Shown here: in pieces, positions 1 through 6,729 of the stretch
How positions within the stretch are numbered: the first letter of the stretch is position 1
How the letters are laid out: each line of letters opens with the position of its first letter
DNA from: a bacterium
GTDB taxonomy: Bacteria > UBA10199 > DSSB01
Direction of reading: 5' to 3'
DNA length: 7,309 nucleotides
NCBI GenBank assembly: GCA_030426445.1
Contig: JAUHYS010000104.1
Span: 1 to 7,309, forward strand
Notes under the pieces: generated by a model
Database searches by the model: none
Told to the model about the DNA's origin: nothing
Seen by the model: only the letters and a program-made list of their open reading frames with translations
Position numbers and translations under genes: made by a program

Positions 1-1350
1 GGCGGCGGAAACGCGGTCAACACCATGATTCGTTCGGGCATGTCCAATGTGGACTTCATTGTTGCCAATACTGACCTCCAAGCCATTAATCATTCGCTAG
101 CAGAAACCAAAATTCAATTGGGTAACTCGCTTACCAAAGGGCTCGGCGCAGGTGCAAATCCTGAAATCGGCCGTGAAGCTGCACTTGAAGATCGTAGCAA
201 AATTGCAGAAGCACTTGAAGGCGCAGACATGGTTTTTATCACCTGTGGAATGGGCGGTGGTACTGGAACCGGAGCCGCTCCCGTGATTGCTCGCATTGCT
301 AAAGAGCTGGGTGCACTAACCGTTGGTGTTGTCACCAAGCCTTTTGCCTTTGAAGGAAAAAAACGATCCAAGCATGCTGATTATGGTGTCGAATATCTAC
401 GCGAAAATGTCGATACCTTGATTACGATTCCGAACGAGCGTTTGTTAACGGTAGCGGGTAAAGACACCCCCATGTTGGATACCTTTAAAATGGCCGACGA
501 AGTCTTGCTGCAGGCAGTGAAAGGGATCAGTGATCTGATTACTATTCCCGGGCTAATCAATCTTGATTTTGCTGATGTGCGTACCATTATGCGCGAGATG
601 GGTATGGCCCTGATGGGAACCGGAACTGGTGAAAACGAAAACCGTGCCATGGAGGCAGCGAAAAAAGCGATCAGCTCACCACTGCTCGAAAATGTTTCTA
701 TTAACGGTGCGACAGGTATCATCATTAACATTACGGGTCCTGCCAATATGACTCTGTTTGAGGTGAACGAGGCTAGTAAGTTAGTTCAAGAGGAGGCCCA
801 CGAAGATGCCAATATTATTTTTGGAGCCGTGATTGACGAAAAGATGAAAGATAAAGTGCGTGTTACGGTTATTGCCACAGGTTTTAATAAAAAAGAAAAG
901 AAGCTTCACAGCGCGCCTTCAACCACGCTACCTAAGTATAAAAACATCTCTTCACCTGTGCCCGGTGCGGAAGCGGGTTATGGGAATGCCTCTTTTAAAA
1001 CTTCGAGACAAGCCTCTTCGGAAACGCCGGCATATGGGGGACGTTCACAAAATATTTGGATGCCTCAAAATCAGGGCTCTCGAGATTTTGGAGGAAATGA
1101 AGGAGTACAAGAGCAAGGCTTTTCTTCAGGTTCGCAATCGGGTGAAAATTTCCATGAGAGCAGCCCTGGATTTCGTGAGAAAAAAACCTATCACCCTCCT
1201 CAACAAATGGATTTTAATGAAGCAGATTTTGAGGAAAACCCTCCTCAACAAATGAGTGATCTTAAAAAGTTAGTTGCTGAGATTGGCACGGTGGATATGG
1301 GGCAGGATGAATATGATATTCCTACTTTTTTAAGAAAGCAGGCGGATTAA
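1..1350 (+). CDS. ftsZ: Cell division protein FtsZ (5' end outside the window)
   Basis: Tubulin-like GTPase that polymerises at midcell into the ring that recruits the division machinery. The frame is open from base 1 and begins inside the first nucleotide-binding loop (GGGNAVNTMI), so about 20 N-terminal codons lie upstream; the ATG at 25 is internal, not the start. Visible marks are the tubulin signature GGGTGTG (253-273), the T7 synergy loop NLDFAD (559-576) that completes the GTPase site of the neighbouring subunit, and the end of the globular core at VTVIATGF (about residue 296 of the window). A Gly/Ser/Gln-rich disordered linker of roughly 135 residues follows, longer than in many FtsZ proteins. 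The protein ends in a classic C-terminal peptide, DEYDIPTFLRKQAD, the docking site for partners such as FtsA. The stop is TAA. An in-frame duplication in the linker is listed separately. Identity is essentially certain. Confidence 0.98.
   Translation, partial: GGGNAVNTMIRSGMSNVDFIVANTDLQAINHSLAETKIQLGNSLTKGLGAGANPEIGREAALEDRSKIAEALEGADMVFITCGMGGGTGTGAAPVIARIAKELGALTVGVVTKPFAFEGKKRSKHADYGVEYLRENVDTLITIPNERLLTVAGKDTPMLDTFKMADEVLLQAVKGISDLITIPGLINLDFADVRTIMREMGMALMGTGTGENENRAMEAAKKAISSPLLENVSINGATGIIINITGPANMTLFEVNEASKLVQEEAHEDANIIFGAVIDEKMKDKVRVTVIATGFNKKEKKLHSAPSTTLPKYKNISSPVPGAEAGYGNASFKTSRQASSETPAYGGRSQNIWMPQNQGSRDFGGNEGVQEQGFSSGSQSGENFHESSPGFREKKTYHPPQQMDFNEADFEENPPQQMSDLKKLVAEIGTVDMGQDEYDIPTFLRKQAD
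1193..1254 (+). repeat. Short in-frame direct repeat in the FtsZ linker
   Basis: The 17 bases ACCCTCCTCAACAAATG occur exactly at 1193-1209 and again at 1238-1254. The copies are 45 bases (15 codons) apart, so both encode PPQQM in the same frame. They lie in the disordered linker just before the C-terminal peptide, where length change is usually tolerated. The identity at DNA level suggests a recent small duplication or slippage event. Confidence 0.8.
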
Positions 1351-1398
1351 AGCATTCAGTGTGTGAAACAGTTTTGGTCACACGGTCGCAGTGCGACT

Positions 1399-1436
1399 AA
1401 AAAATAAGCGAATTTTCCAGTAAAATCGCATTTTTT
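1399..1436 (+). terminator. Probable intrinsic terminator after ftsZ
   Basis: GCGAATTTT (1408-1416) pairs with AAAATCGC (1422-1429) across a CCAGT loop with one bulged A, and six T follow directly (1431-1436). The stem can extend outward, because AAAAAAT (1399-1405) matches ATTTTTT (1430-1436), so it may act in both directions. The stem is AT-rich, which lowers confidence. Just upstream are two smaller inverted repeats, GTGTGA/TCACAC (1361-1383) and GTCGC/GCGAC (1386-1396), without T-tracts. A terminator here would leave ftsK to its own promoter between about 1437 and 1486; I see no convincing -35/-10 pair there. Confidence 0.6.
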
Positions 1437-1486
1437 GAGTTAAGTTTCTGAAAAATAAAGTAAAAAACGAAATAGAGTAAACTATC

Positions 1487-1849
1487 ATGACAAAAAATAC
1501 GGAAACCAAAACAGAGAGCAGACGTTTGGTTCCCGAGTTTTTAGGAATCATTGCCTTTGTCGTGGGTGTCTTTATTCTCATCAGTTTATTTTCTTTTTCT
1601 CCCCATGACCCCTCCTTGCATTCGGCAAGCAGCCGGCTCTCACCTAATAATTATATGGGGGTGGTGGGGTCCTATGGTGCTAGTTTACTCATTTTTAGCT
1701 TTGGTTTAGCTAGCTATCTCATTGGTTTTTTACTTCTTTTGATTGCCTATTTTTTTCTGACTAAAAAACAGCGCCAGTTTCGTATTCCCGAACTATTTTT
1801 ATTGGGAGTTTTTATTTTTACTGCGGCGGTCTTTTTAGAAATCAAATAG
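1487..1849 (+). CDS. ftsK: FtsK N-terminal membrane piece, ended by an in-frame amber codon
   Basis: This 120-codon reading frame encodes the first part of the FtsK four-helix membrane domain, which anchors the translocase at the division septum. After a short polar N-terminus, hydrophobic stretches lie at about residues 17-37, 57-91 (long enough for two passes) and 102-118. The SFSPHDPS motif after the first helix is typical of FtsK. The ATG at 1487 has a weak GAG-type ribosome site about 9 bases upstream. The frame stops at TAG (1847-1849), but the next codons in the same frame continue a normal FtsK sequence into the motor gene. This is therefore the 5' part of one interrupted ftsK rather than an independent small membrane gene. 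It could be a translated short protein, half of a broken gene, or the start of a readthrough product; the sequence alone does not decide. Confidence 0.85.
   Translation: MTKNTETKTESRRLVPEFLGIIAFVVGVFILISLFSFSPHDPSLHSASSRLSPNNYMGVVGSYGASLLIFSFGLASYLIGFLLLLIAYFFLTKKQRQFRIPELFLLGVFIFTAAVFLEIK
1847..1849 (+). other. ftsK: In-frame TAG codon interrupting ftsK
   Basis: Both ftsK parts lie in the same frame (1487 and 1919 differ by a multiple of 3). From 1850 to 1918 the frame has no further stop and encodes ENITFRGISLPAGGFIGKIF and on into the fourth membrane helix. Removing this one codon gives a single 785-residue FtsK of usual size. A single base change (for example CAG to TAG) or a base-call error would explain it; programmed or suppressor-dependent readthrough is the less likely alternative. 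Confidence 0.9.
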
Positions 1850-1852
1850 GAG
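1848..1852 (+). promoter_or_regulatory. AGGAG, possible ribosome site overlapping the amber codon
   Basis: AGGAG begins inside the TAG and is a near-ideal Shine-Dalgarno core, stronger than any other in the window. Six bases after it is ACG (1859) and three bases after it ATT (1856), both in the FtsK frame, but no ATG, GTG or TTG in that frame lies at a normal distance. It could let ribosomes restart on the downstream ftsK part from a rare start codon, or it may be chance. Confidence 0.3.
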
Positions 1853-1918
1853 AATATTACGTTTCGTGGCATTTCATTACCCGCGGGCGGTTTTATTGGT
1901 AAAATTTTTGGACTGCAA

Positions 1919-3844
1919 TTGCGAACCTACCTTGGGTCTGTGGGCTCTTATCTAGTGATTGCAACAGTCTTTCTTTTGACTTTGCTTTGGGCCACACAGG
2001 TTTCCTTTTTGGATTTATTAAAAAAACTCAAAGTATTTGGACTTCGTGTTTTTCAAACACTTATTAGCCGGGTTCGACTTGCTTTAGGTCGCTTACAAAA
2101 GTGGAGAGAAAAAAGAGCTCAAAATAAAAAGCAAAAAGAAGCGCAGTCGGACTTATTAAATCAATTAAAAAAGAAAAAGAAATCGGCAAAGACTGAAAAT
2201 ACCCAGGCAGAAGAACCCCTGCTTTCAACAGCCAAGCTTTCTTTAGTCGAAAATGAAGTTCAAAGTTCTAATAAAGAAGAACCTAAGATTTTCAATCCTC
2301 AAGAAAAAAAATCTGCGCAAAGTCCTAAAGATAAGAACCAGCAACTCAGTTTGGGAAAGCTCTCGGGAGACTTTCAATTACCTCCTTTGGCCTTATTGGA
2401 CCCGGTTCCAGAAAATAAATCTAAAAAAATTGACGAGAGCAGCCTTAAAGCGAGCGCGGTATTATTAGAAAAGAAATTGCAGGACTATAATGTCGAAGGC
2501 CGCGTCACGGAGATTCATCCGGGTCCCGTAGTCACGATGTACGAGTTTGAACCGGCTGCCGGAGTTAAGGTCAATAAAATTACCAATCTAGCTGATGACC
2601 TTTCTCTATCAATGGGAGGAAGACCCGTGCGTATTGTCGCGCCCTTGCCGGGCAAACCTGCGGTGGGTATTGAGATTCCTAACATTGATCGTGAGATTGT
2701 TTACTTTAAAGAAATCGTGATGGACCCGCGTTTTCAAAAAGCGGAGGCCAAGCTGACTTTGGCCTTGGGTAAAAACATCGAAGGTTTTCCTGTGATCGCA
2801 GACTTAGCTAAAATGCCGCATCTCTTAGTCGCGGGAGCGACGGGTGCTGGAAAATCCGTGGGACTCAATTCTTTCATTCTCAGCTTATTGCTTAAAAACT
2901 CTCCCGATGATGTGCGTTTTATTTTCATTGATCCTAAAATGTTAGAGCTGTCCATCTATGCGGATATTCCTCACTTACTTTTGCCTGTGGTGACTCAACC
3001 TAAAAAGGCAACCTTGGCTTTGGCTTGGGCCGTTAAAGAAATGGAACGCCGTTATCGTTTGCTCTCCGATGCGCAGGTCAGAAATATTGCTTCCTATAAT
3101 AAAAAATTTGAAAGGGGAGATCTCAAAAAACGAGAGACCCCCCCCGAGTTGGAGGGCACGGACGAGGCTCCCGTCAGTCACGAAGCCAAGCTTCCCTTCA
3201 TTGTAATTATTATTGATGAGTTGGCCGATTTGATGATGGTGGCTGGCCGTGAAGTCGAAGAATACATTACGCGTTTGGCACAAATGGCCCGGGCTGCGGG
3301 GATTCACATGATATTAGCCACGCAGCGTCCTTCTGTGGATGTTATTACGGGCATTATCAAAGCGAACTTTCCTTCTCGGGTGGCCTTTAAGGTGACGAGT
3401 AAACACGATAGTCGAACCATTTTAGACGCCATCGGTGCCGAGCACCTTTTGGGTAATGGAGATATGTTATTTATTCCACCGGGTTTATCTAAACAGACCC
3501 GAGTCCATGGAGCTTTTGTCAGCGACCAAGAAATCCAACGAGCTGTGGCTCACATTAAACAGGAAGCCAAACCTGTCTACAACGAAGAAATCATGAATAT
3601 GAAAGCTCCAGCCGAAGGCGGTGCGGGTGGAGATGAGGAAAACGATGAGCTCTATGATCAAGCGGTTGCCATTGTGACCGAAACTCGCCAAGCTTCGATT
3701 AGCATGGTCCAACGGCGTTTACGCATTGGCTATAATCGGGCAGCCCGTTTGGTCGAACAAATGGAAGCCGAAGGCATCGTCAGCGCGCCCATGGGTTCTA
3801 AGGGACGCGAAGTCTTAGTCAAAGGCTATGGGACCGATGGATAA
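1919..3844 (+). CDS. ftsK: FtsK/SpoIIIE DNA translocase, motor part downstream of the amber codon
   Basis: Hexameric ATP-driven DNA pump that clears and aligns the chromosome terminus at the closing septum, activating XerCD-type recombination where present. The start given is the first conventional codon (TTG at 1919), but FtsK-like coding continues upstream to 1850, so the true N-terminus is uncertain. Residues counted from 1919: last membrane helix about 3-28; Lys/Glu/Gln-rich linker about 55-170; alpha domain with GRVTEIHPGPVVTMYEFEPA (194-213); Walker A GATGAGKS (306-313, Lys312); Walker B IIIDE with Asp433; then the family blocks ARAAGIHMILATQRPSVDVI and HLLGNGDMLF. From about residue 575 comes the winged-helix gamma domain (ISMVQRRLRIGYNRAARLVEQ), which in characterised FtsK proteins reads orienting sequences such as KOPS. 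The linker is short, as in SpoIIIE, unlike the very long E. coli one. All motor motifs are intact, which argues against long-standing decay. The stop is TAA and overlaps a large palindrome. Confidence 0.95.
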   Translation: MRTYLGSVGSYLVIATVFLLTLLWATQVSFLDLLKKLKVFGLRVFQTLISRVRLALGRLQKWREKRAQNKKQKEAQSDLLNQLKKKKKSAKTENTQAEEPLLSTAKLSLVENEVQSSNKEEPKIFNPQEKKSAQSPKDKNQQLSLGKLSGDFQLPPLALLDPVPENKSKKIDESSLKASAVLLEKKLQDYNVEGRVTEIHPGPVVTMYEFEPAAGVKVNKITNLADDLSLSMGGRPVRIVAPLPGKPAVGIEIPNIDREIVYFKEIVMDPRFQKAEAKLTLALGKNIEGFPVIADLAKMPHLLVAGATGAGKSVGLNSFILSLLLKNSPDDVRFIFIDPKMLELSIYADIPHLLLPVVTQPKKATLALAWAVKEMERRYRLLSDAQVRNIASYNKKFERGDLKKRETPPELEGTDEAPVSHEAKLPFIVIIIDELADLMMVAGREVEEYITRLAQMARAAGIHMILATQRPSVDVITGIIKANFPSRVAFKVTSKHDSRTILDAIGAEHLLGNGDMLFIPPGLSKQTRVHGAFVSDQEIQRAVAHIKQEAKPVYNEEIMNMKAPAEGGAGGDEENDELYDQAVAIVTETRQASISMVQRRLRIGYNRAARLVEQMEAEGIVSAPMGSKGREVLVKGYGTDG

Positions 3845-3965
3845 AACTGCTGAAATAGCTCCAGCTCTTTGTTGAATTCATTTTTGACGTCACTCGACGT
3901 ACTCATGGTACGACTCCCTCGTCAAAAAATCATTCGCCTCGATCTGAAGCTATTTCAGCAGTTTT
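3843..3965. repeat. 123-base imperfect palindrome with perfect 18-base arms, possible terminator or dispersed repeat
   Basis: AAAACTGCTGAAATAGCT (3843-3860) is the exact reverse complement of 3948-3965. Inside it are further paired blocks: GAATTCATTTTTGACG (3874-3889) against the complement of 3920-3935 with three mismatches, and GACGTAC (3896-3902) against GTACGAC (3908-3914) with one mismatch around a TCATG loop. The whole stretch can thus fold into one long hairpin with interior mismatches. The left arm starts within the ftsK stop codon, and the right arm ends in CAGCAGTTTT, so it could end ftsK transcription, and in mirror image the other strand. The long, structured interior is unusual for a plain terminator and resembles MITE-like or extragenic palindromic elements. 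I see no flanking target-site duplication. Confidence 0.85.
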
Positions 3966-4003
3966 GCCTTCAAAATTATTTAAAATAGGAATAAAATCTC
4001 TCC

Positions 4004-5020
4004 ATGGATCCTATCACCCAAGCGGCTGCGGGAAGCATTGCCGCACAAATTTTTTCTAAGCGCGAAAACCGCCGGACTGCAACCTGGGTGGGTGCTTTAG
4101 CGGGGATGGCTCCGGATCTGGATATATTGATTCAATCAGCTTCAGACCCTACGGTTTCACTACTTTATCATCGCCACTTTACGCATTCACTTGCCTTTAT
4201 TCCCATGGGAGCTCTTCTTTGCGCTTTGCTTTTGTGGTTGATCAGTAGACGCCGCCATTCCTTTAAGGTGATTTTATTGGCAGCTACGATTGGCTATGCG
4301 ACTCATGGATTCATTGATGCTTTAACAAGTTATGGGACTTTGCTTTACTGGCCCTTCTCCAATCATCGGGTGGCTTGGAATGCGATTGCGATTATTGACC
4401 CGCTTTTTACCTTGTTCTTATTGATCGGAATTATTTGGACGGCTAAAACGCTTTCTCCAAAGCCTGCTCTTGTCTTTCTTAGTTTGAGTTTGATAATTTT
4501 ATCGTTTGGTTTTTATCAAAATCATGAGCTGCTCAAATTTCAAAAACAGATAGCCAATCAGCGTGGCCATGTTTGGGAACGCGGCCGGGTTTTCCCGACG
4601 ATTGGCAATCTATTTTTGTGGAGGTCAGTTTATGAGAGCGATGGTCGTTTGCATATCGATGCCTTGCGCAAATTCCCGGGAGGTCGATTGACTTATTGGG
4701 AAGGGGGCTCTGTTAAAAAATTTAAATTAGAAGAGCTGACTTTGGCAAAAGATTCACAAATTAGAAAAGACTTAGCAGTGTTTGTTTGGTTTGCAGGGGA
4801 TTACCTTGCGGAGCTTCCAGACAGCCCAAATACGTTGGGTGATTTTCGTTATTCGATTCATCCCATGGGAATCAAGCCCCTATGGGGCGCTAAATTTGAT
4901 ACGAATTTTCCAGAAAAGCATATCGAGCGTGTGAATTTCTTTGCAGAAAGATACAAGGGAGTTGAGGTTTTTTGGGATATGCTCATGGGTCAAAAAGCGA
5001 ATGCGAAGACTTTGCCTTAA
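4004..5020 (+). CDS. YdjM-type membrane-bound putative metal-dependent hydrolase
   Basis: Protein of 338 residues that resembles the YdjM/LexA-binding inner-membrane hydrolase family (often called membrane-bound metal-dependent hydrolase). No substrate is established for most members. The likely metal-ligand residues are present: APDLD (36-40), HRHFTHS (56-62), His101 and Asp105 in THGFIDALTSYG, and IDPLFT (131-136). Hydrophobic helices lie at about 63-81, 86-104, 126-147 and 153-171. A soluble C-terminal half of about 165 residues follows, rich in Trp and charged residues. The ATG at 4004 follows TAGGA (3986-3990) at a rather long distance of 13 bases. The gene sits alone between the large palindrome and a converging operon, so context gives no functional clue. 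Family assignment is fairly safe; the actual reaction is unknown. Confidence 0.85.
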   Translation: MDPITQAAAGSIAAQIFSKRENRRTATWVGALAGMAPDLDILIQSASDPTVSLLYHRHFTHSLAFIPMGALLCALLLWLISRRRHSFKVILLAATIGYATHGFIDALTSYGTLLYWPFSNHRVAWNAIAIIDPLFTLFLLIGIIWTAKTLSPKPALVFLSLSLIILSFGFYQNHELLKFQKQIANQRGHVWERGRVFPTIGNLFLWRSVYESDGRLHIDALRKFPGGRLTYWEGGSVKKFKLEELTLAKDSQIRKDLAVFVWFAGDYLAELPDSPNTLGDFRYSIHPMGIKPLWGAKFDTNFPEKHIERVNFFAERYKGVEVFWDMLMGQKANAKTLP

Positions 5021-5029
5021 AAAGCTAGT

Positions 5030-5584
5030 TTAGAATAAATCCAATTGACTTTGCGCTTTTTCAATCTCAATGAGTTTAGCTTTGAGTTCCAAGCCCCAGC
5101 GGTAGCCGGCAAGCTTGCCATCACTTTTGACGACGCGGTGACAGGGAATGGCTAACGCGATATGATTAGTTGCACAGGCCTTGGCAATAGCACGCACGGA
5201 TTTAGGAGATGCCATCGACTCGGCAAGTTTTTGATATGAAGTCAGTGTCCCCAAAGGGATGTTTTTGAGATGTTTCCAAACTGTAATTTGAAATTCTGTT
5301 CCGTGCATATCTAGGGGAAGTGAATTTAAGTCAGACTTGCCTTGCAGATAGCTTTCGATTTCTTGGATCCAATTTTTAAATGTATTGAGTGCTAAATTTT
5401 GTGCAGAAGAGATTTTAGCTAGAGGATATTGTTTTTGCAGAGCTTGGATAAGAGACAGGTCATCCTCTCCAAATTGCATCCAACAGACGCCTTTAGACGA
5501 AGCTGCTATTAGGATGAGCCCAAGTGTGCTTTGAGTAATCGAATAGTCTATACGATGGGAGTATTGTTTGTAGTCCATTGTCAT
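5030..5584 (-). CDS. ogt: Methylated-DNA--protein-cysteine methyltransferase (Ogt/Ada-C type)
   Basis: Suicide repair protein that transfers alkyl groups from O6-alkylguanine (and O4-alkylthymine) to its own cysteine. Of 184 residues, the first ~90 form the poorly conserved N-terminal domain. The C-terminal domain begins at TEFQITVWKHLKNIPLGTLTSYQKLA. Tyr117 and Arg131 (SVRAIAKACATNHIA) match the base-flipping residues of the recognition helix. The active site is IPCHRV with Cys148, followed by GYRWG. That last motif resembles the C-terminal domain of Ada more than E. coli Ogt, yet no Ada N-terminal regulatory domain is present, so the choice of symbol is tentative. The start is ATG at 5584; a second ATG at 5578 is possible. 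Only 8 bases separate it from the purK stop, and an AAGG within the last purK codons lies 12 bases before the ATG, so translation is probably coupled to purK. The stop is TAA, 9 bases from the converging hydrolase gene. Confidence 0.95.
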   Translation of the reverse strand: MTMDYKQYSHRIDYSITQSTLGLILIAASSKGVCWMQFGEDDLSLIQALQKQYPLAKISSAQNLALNTFKNWIQEIESYLQGKSDLNSLPLDMHGTEFQITVWKHLKNIPLGTLTSYQKLAESMASPKSVRAIAKACATNHIALAIPCHRVVKSDGKLAGYRWGLELKAKLIEIEKAQSQLDLF

Positions 5585-5592
5585 GAAGTAGA

Positions 5593-6693
5593 TTAGCCTT
5601 TTATTAGTTTTAAAATGGCTTCTAGATTTGCCTCTAAATTTTTTTCATCTGTAAAGCCAACACCGATGTGCCCTAACTTTCTTTTGGGTCTAGCTTGCTT
5701 GCCATAGTTGTGCAAATGGAGTCCGGAAATTTTAAGCAGATTTTCCTGATCGGCAAACTCTCCGATTAAATTGACCATTAAAGTATGGCCATGAGCTGTG
5801 GTTTCTCCCAAAGGCCAACCCAAAATAGCGCGCAAATGATTTTCAAATTGCGAACAGTGTGCGCCTTCGATTGTTAAGTGTCCAGAGTTATGAACCCGTG
5901 GAGCAATTTCGTTGACGAGGAGTTGGCCCTCCTTAACAAAAAATTCGATGGTGAGTACACCTACGTAATCGAGCTCATCGATTAAGCGCATAGCATAGTC
6001 TTCGGCTTGGGCTTGCAAAGCTGAACTGACTTGAGGAGCCGGAAAACGTGACCAACTGAGAATCCCTTGTTCGTGATGGTTTTCAATAAGAGGATAGAAA
6101 TTACGTTGGCCATTTCTACCCGCAACCGCTACTAATGAAACTTCGCGATCAAAGTGACAAAAGGCCTCTAAAATCAAATCAACACGGGGTAACTTTGGCC
6201 AAAGTTTCTCGGCTTCTTTGAGCGATTGAATTTTCCACTGACCTTTCCCGTCATAACCCATGCGACAGGTTTTAAGAACAGCAGGCAGTCCCATTTTTTT
6301 GATAGCGCTTTTAAGCGCTTCAAGATCGTTATCGTTGACCAAATGGAAATCCACTGTGGGAATTTCTAGTTTCCTAAGAGCTGACTTTTCTTGGCCACGA
6401 TCTTGAGCCACTTCTAAAACGGATTCGCCAGGAAAAACAGAACGATGCTTTTGAAGAAACTTGACGGTCTTGACTGGGATGTTTTCAAACTCGTAGGTGA
6501 GAACATCGCATTGCTGGGCAATTTTTTTTAAAGCCGCTTCGTCATCATAATTGCCTGGAATCCATGGCATAACTTGCCCGCCGGAGCAGCCTGTTTGAGG
6601 GTCCAAACAGCAAAACTTAAGCCCCATGGGGTAGCCTGCCAAAGCTAACATTCGTCCGAGTTGACCTCCACCGATGATTCCAATTTTAGTCAT
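5593..6693 (-). CDS. purK: N5-carboxyaminoimidazole ribonucleotide synthase PurK
   Basis: ATP-grasp enzyme of de novo purine synthesis: AIR + bicarbonate + ATP gives N5-CAIR, which PurE then rearranges to CAIR. Its 366 residues are the family's usual length. An N-terminal pre-ATP-grasp fold carries GGGQLGRM (8-15) and TYEFENIP (67-73). The ATP-grasp core shows LKTCRMGYDGKGQ (140-152, with nucleotide-binding lysines 141 and 150), EAFCHFDREVS (176-186), Glu250 in LTIEFF and NEIAPRVHNSGH (261-272). The C-terminal domain ends with the typical KRKLGHIG (337-344). The ATG at 6693 lies 36 bases after the purE stop; AAGGG sits about 13 bases before it. No defect is visible. The paired purE and purK indicate the two-step bacterial route rather than the single-step animal-type PurE. 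Confidence 0.97.
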   Translation of the reverse strand: MTKIGIIGGGQLGRMLALAGYPMGLKFCCLDPQTGCSGGQVMPWIPGNYDDEAALKKIAQQCDVLTYEFENIPVKTVKFLQKHRSVFPGESVLEVAQDRGQEKSALRKLEIPTVDFHLVNDNDLEALKSAIKKMGLPAVLKTCRMGYDGKGQWKIQSLKEAEKLWPKLPRVDLILEAFCHFDREVSLVAVAGRNGQRNFYPLIENHHEQGILSWSRFPAPQVSSALQAQAEDYAMRLIDELDYVGVLTIEFFVKEGQLLVNEIAPRVHNSGHLTIEGAHCSQFENHLRAILGWPLGETTAHGHTLMVNLIGEFADQENLLKISGLHLHNYGKQARPKRKLGHIGVGFTDEKNLEANLEAILKLIKG

Positions 6694-6729
6694 GAGAAAT
6701 TTTACACCCTTGTATTCTTTGTTATGTTC

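Noticed and set aside
114..746. Two minus-strand open frames (114-371 and 381-746) opposite ftsZ
   Set aside because: They are the antisense of a strongly conserved ftsZ region and their translations show only Ser/Ala/Pro-rich shadow composition.
860..1255. Plus-strand 131-codon frame overlapping the ftsZ 3' end
   Set aside because: It lies in another frame of the FtsZ linker; FtsZ runs through to its diagnostic C-terminal peptide, and the overlapping product has no recognisable features.
1866..1953. GTG at 1866 as a start served by the AGGAG at 1848
   Set aside because: It is in a different frame from FtsK and reaches a stop after about 29 codons with no recognisable product.
2164..2183. 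A-rich tract in the ftsK linker as a possible slippage site
   Set aside because: The frame stays open and FtsK-like on both sides and encodes an ordinary Lys-rich linker; no alternative frame product is apparent.
3128..3135. Run of eight C in ftsK as a possible frameshift error
   Set aside because: The frame is the same before and after the run and leads straight into the Walker B strand, so no correction is needed.
2734..3712. Minus-strand open frames opposite the ftsK motor region
   Set aside because: They are antisense to the Walker A, Walker B and gamma-domain coding sequence and lack family resemblance or ribosome sites.
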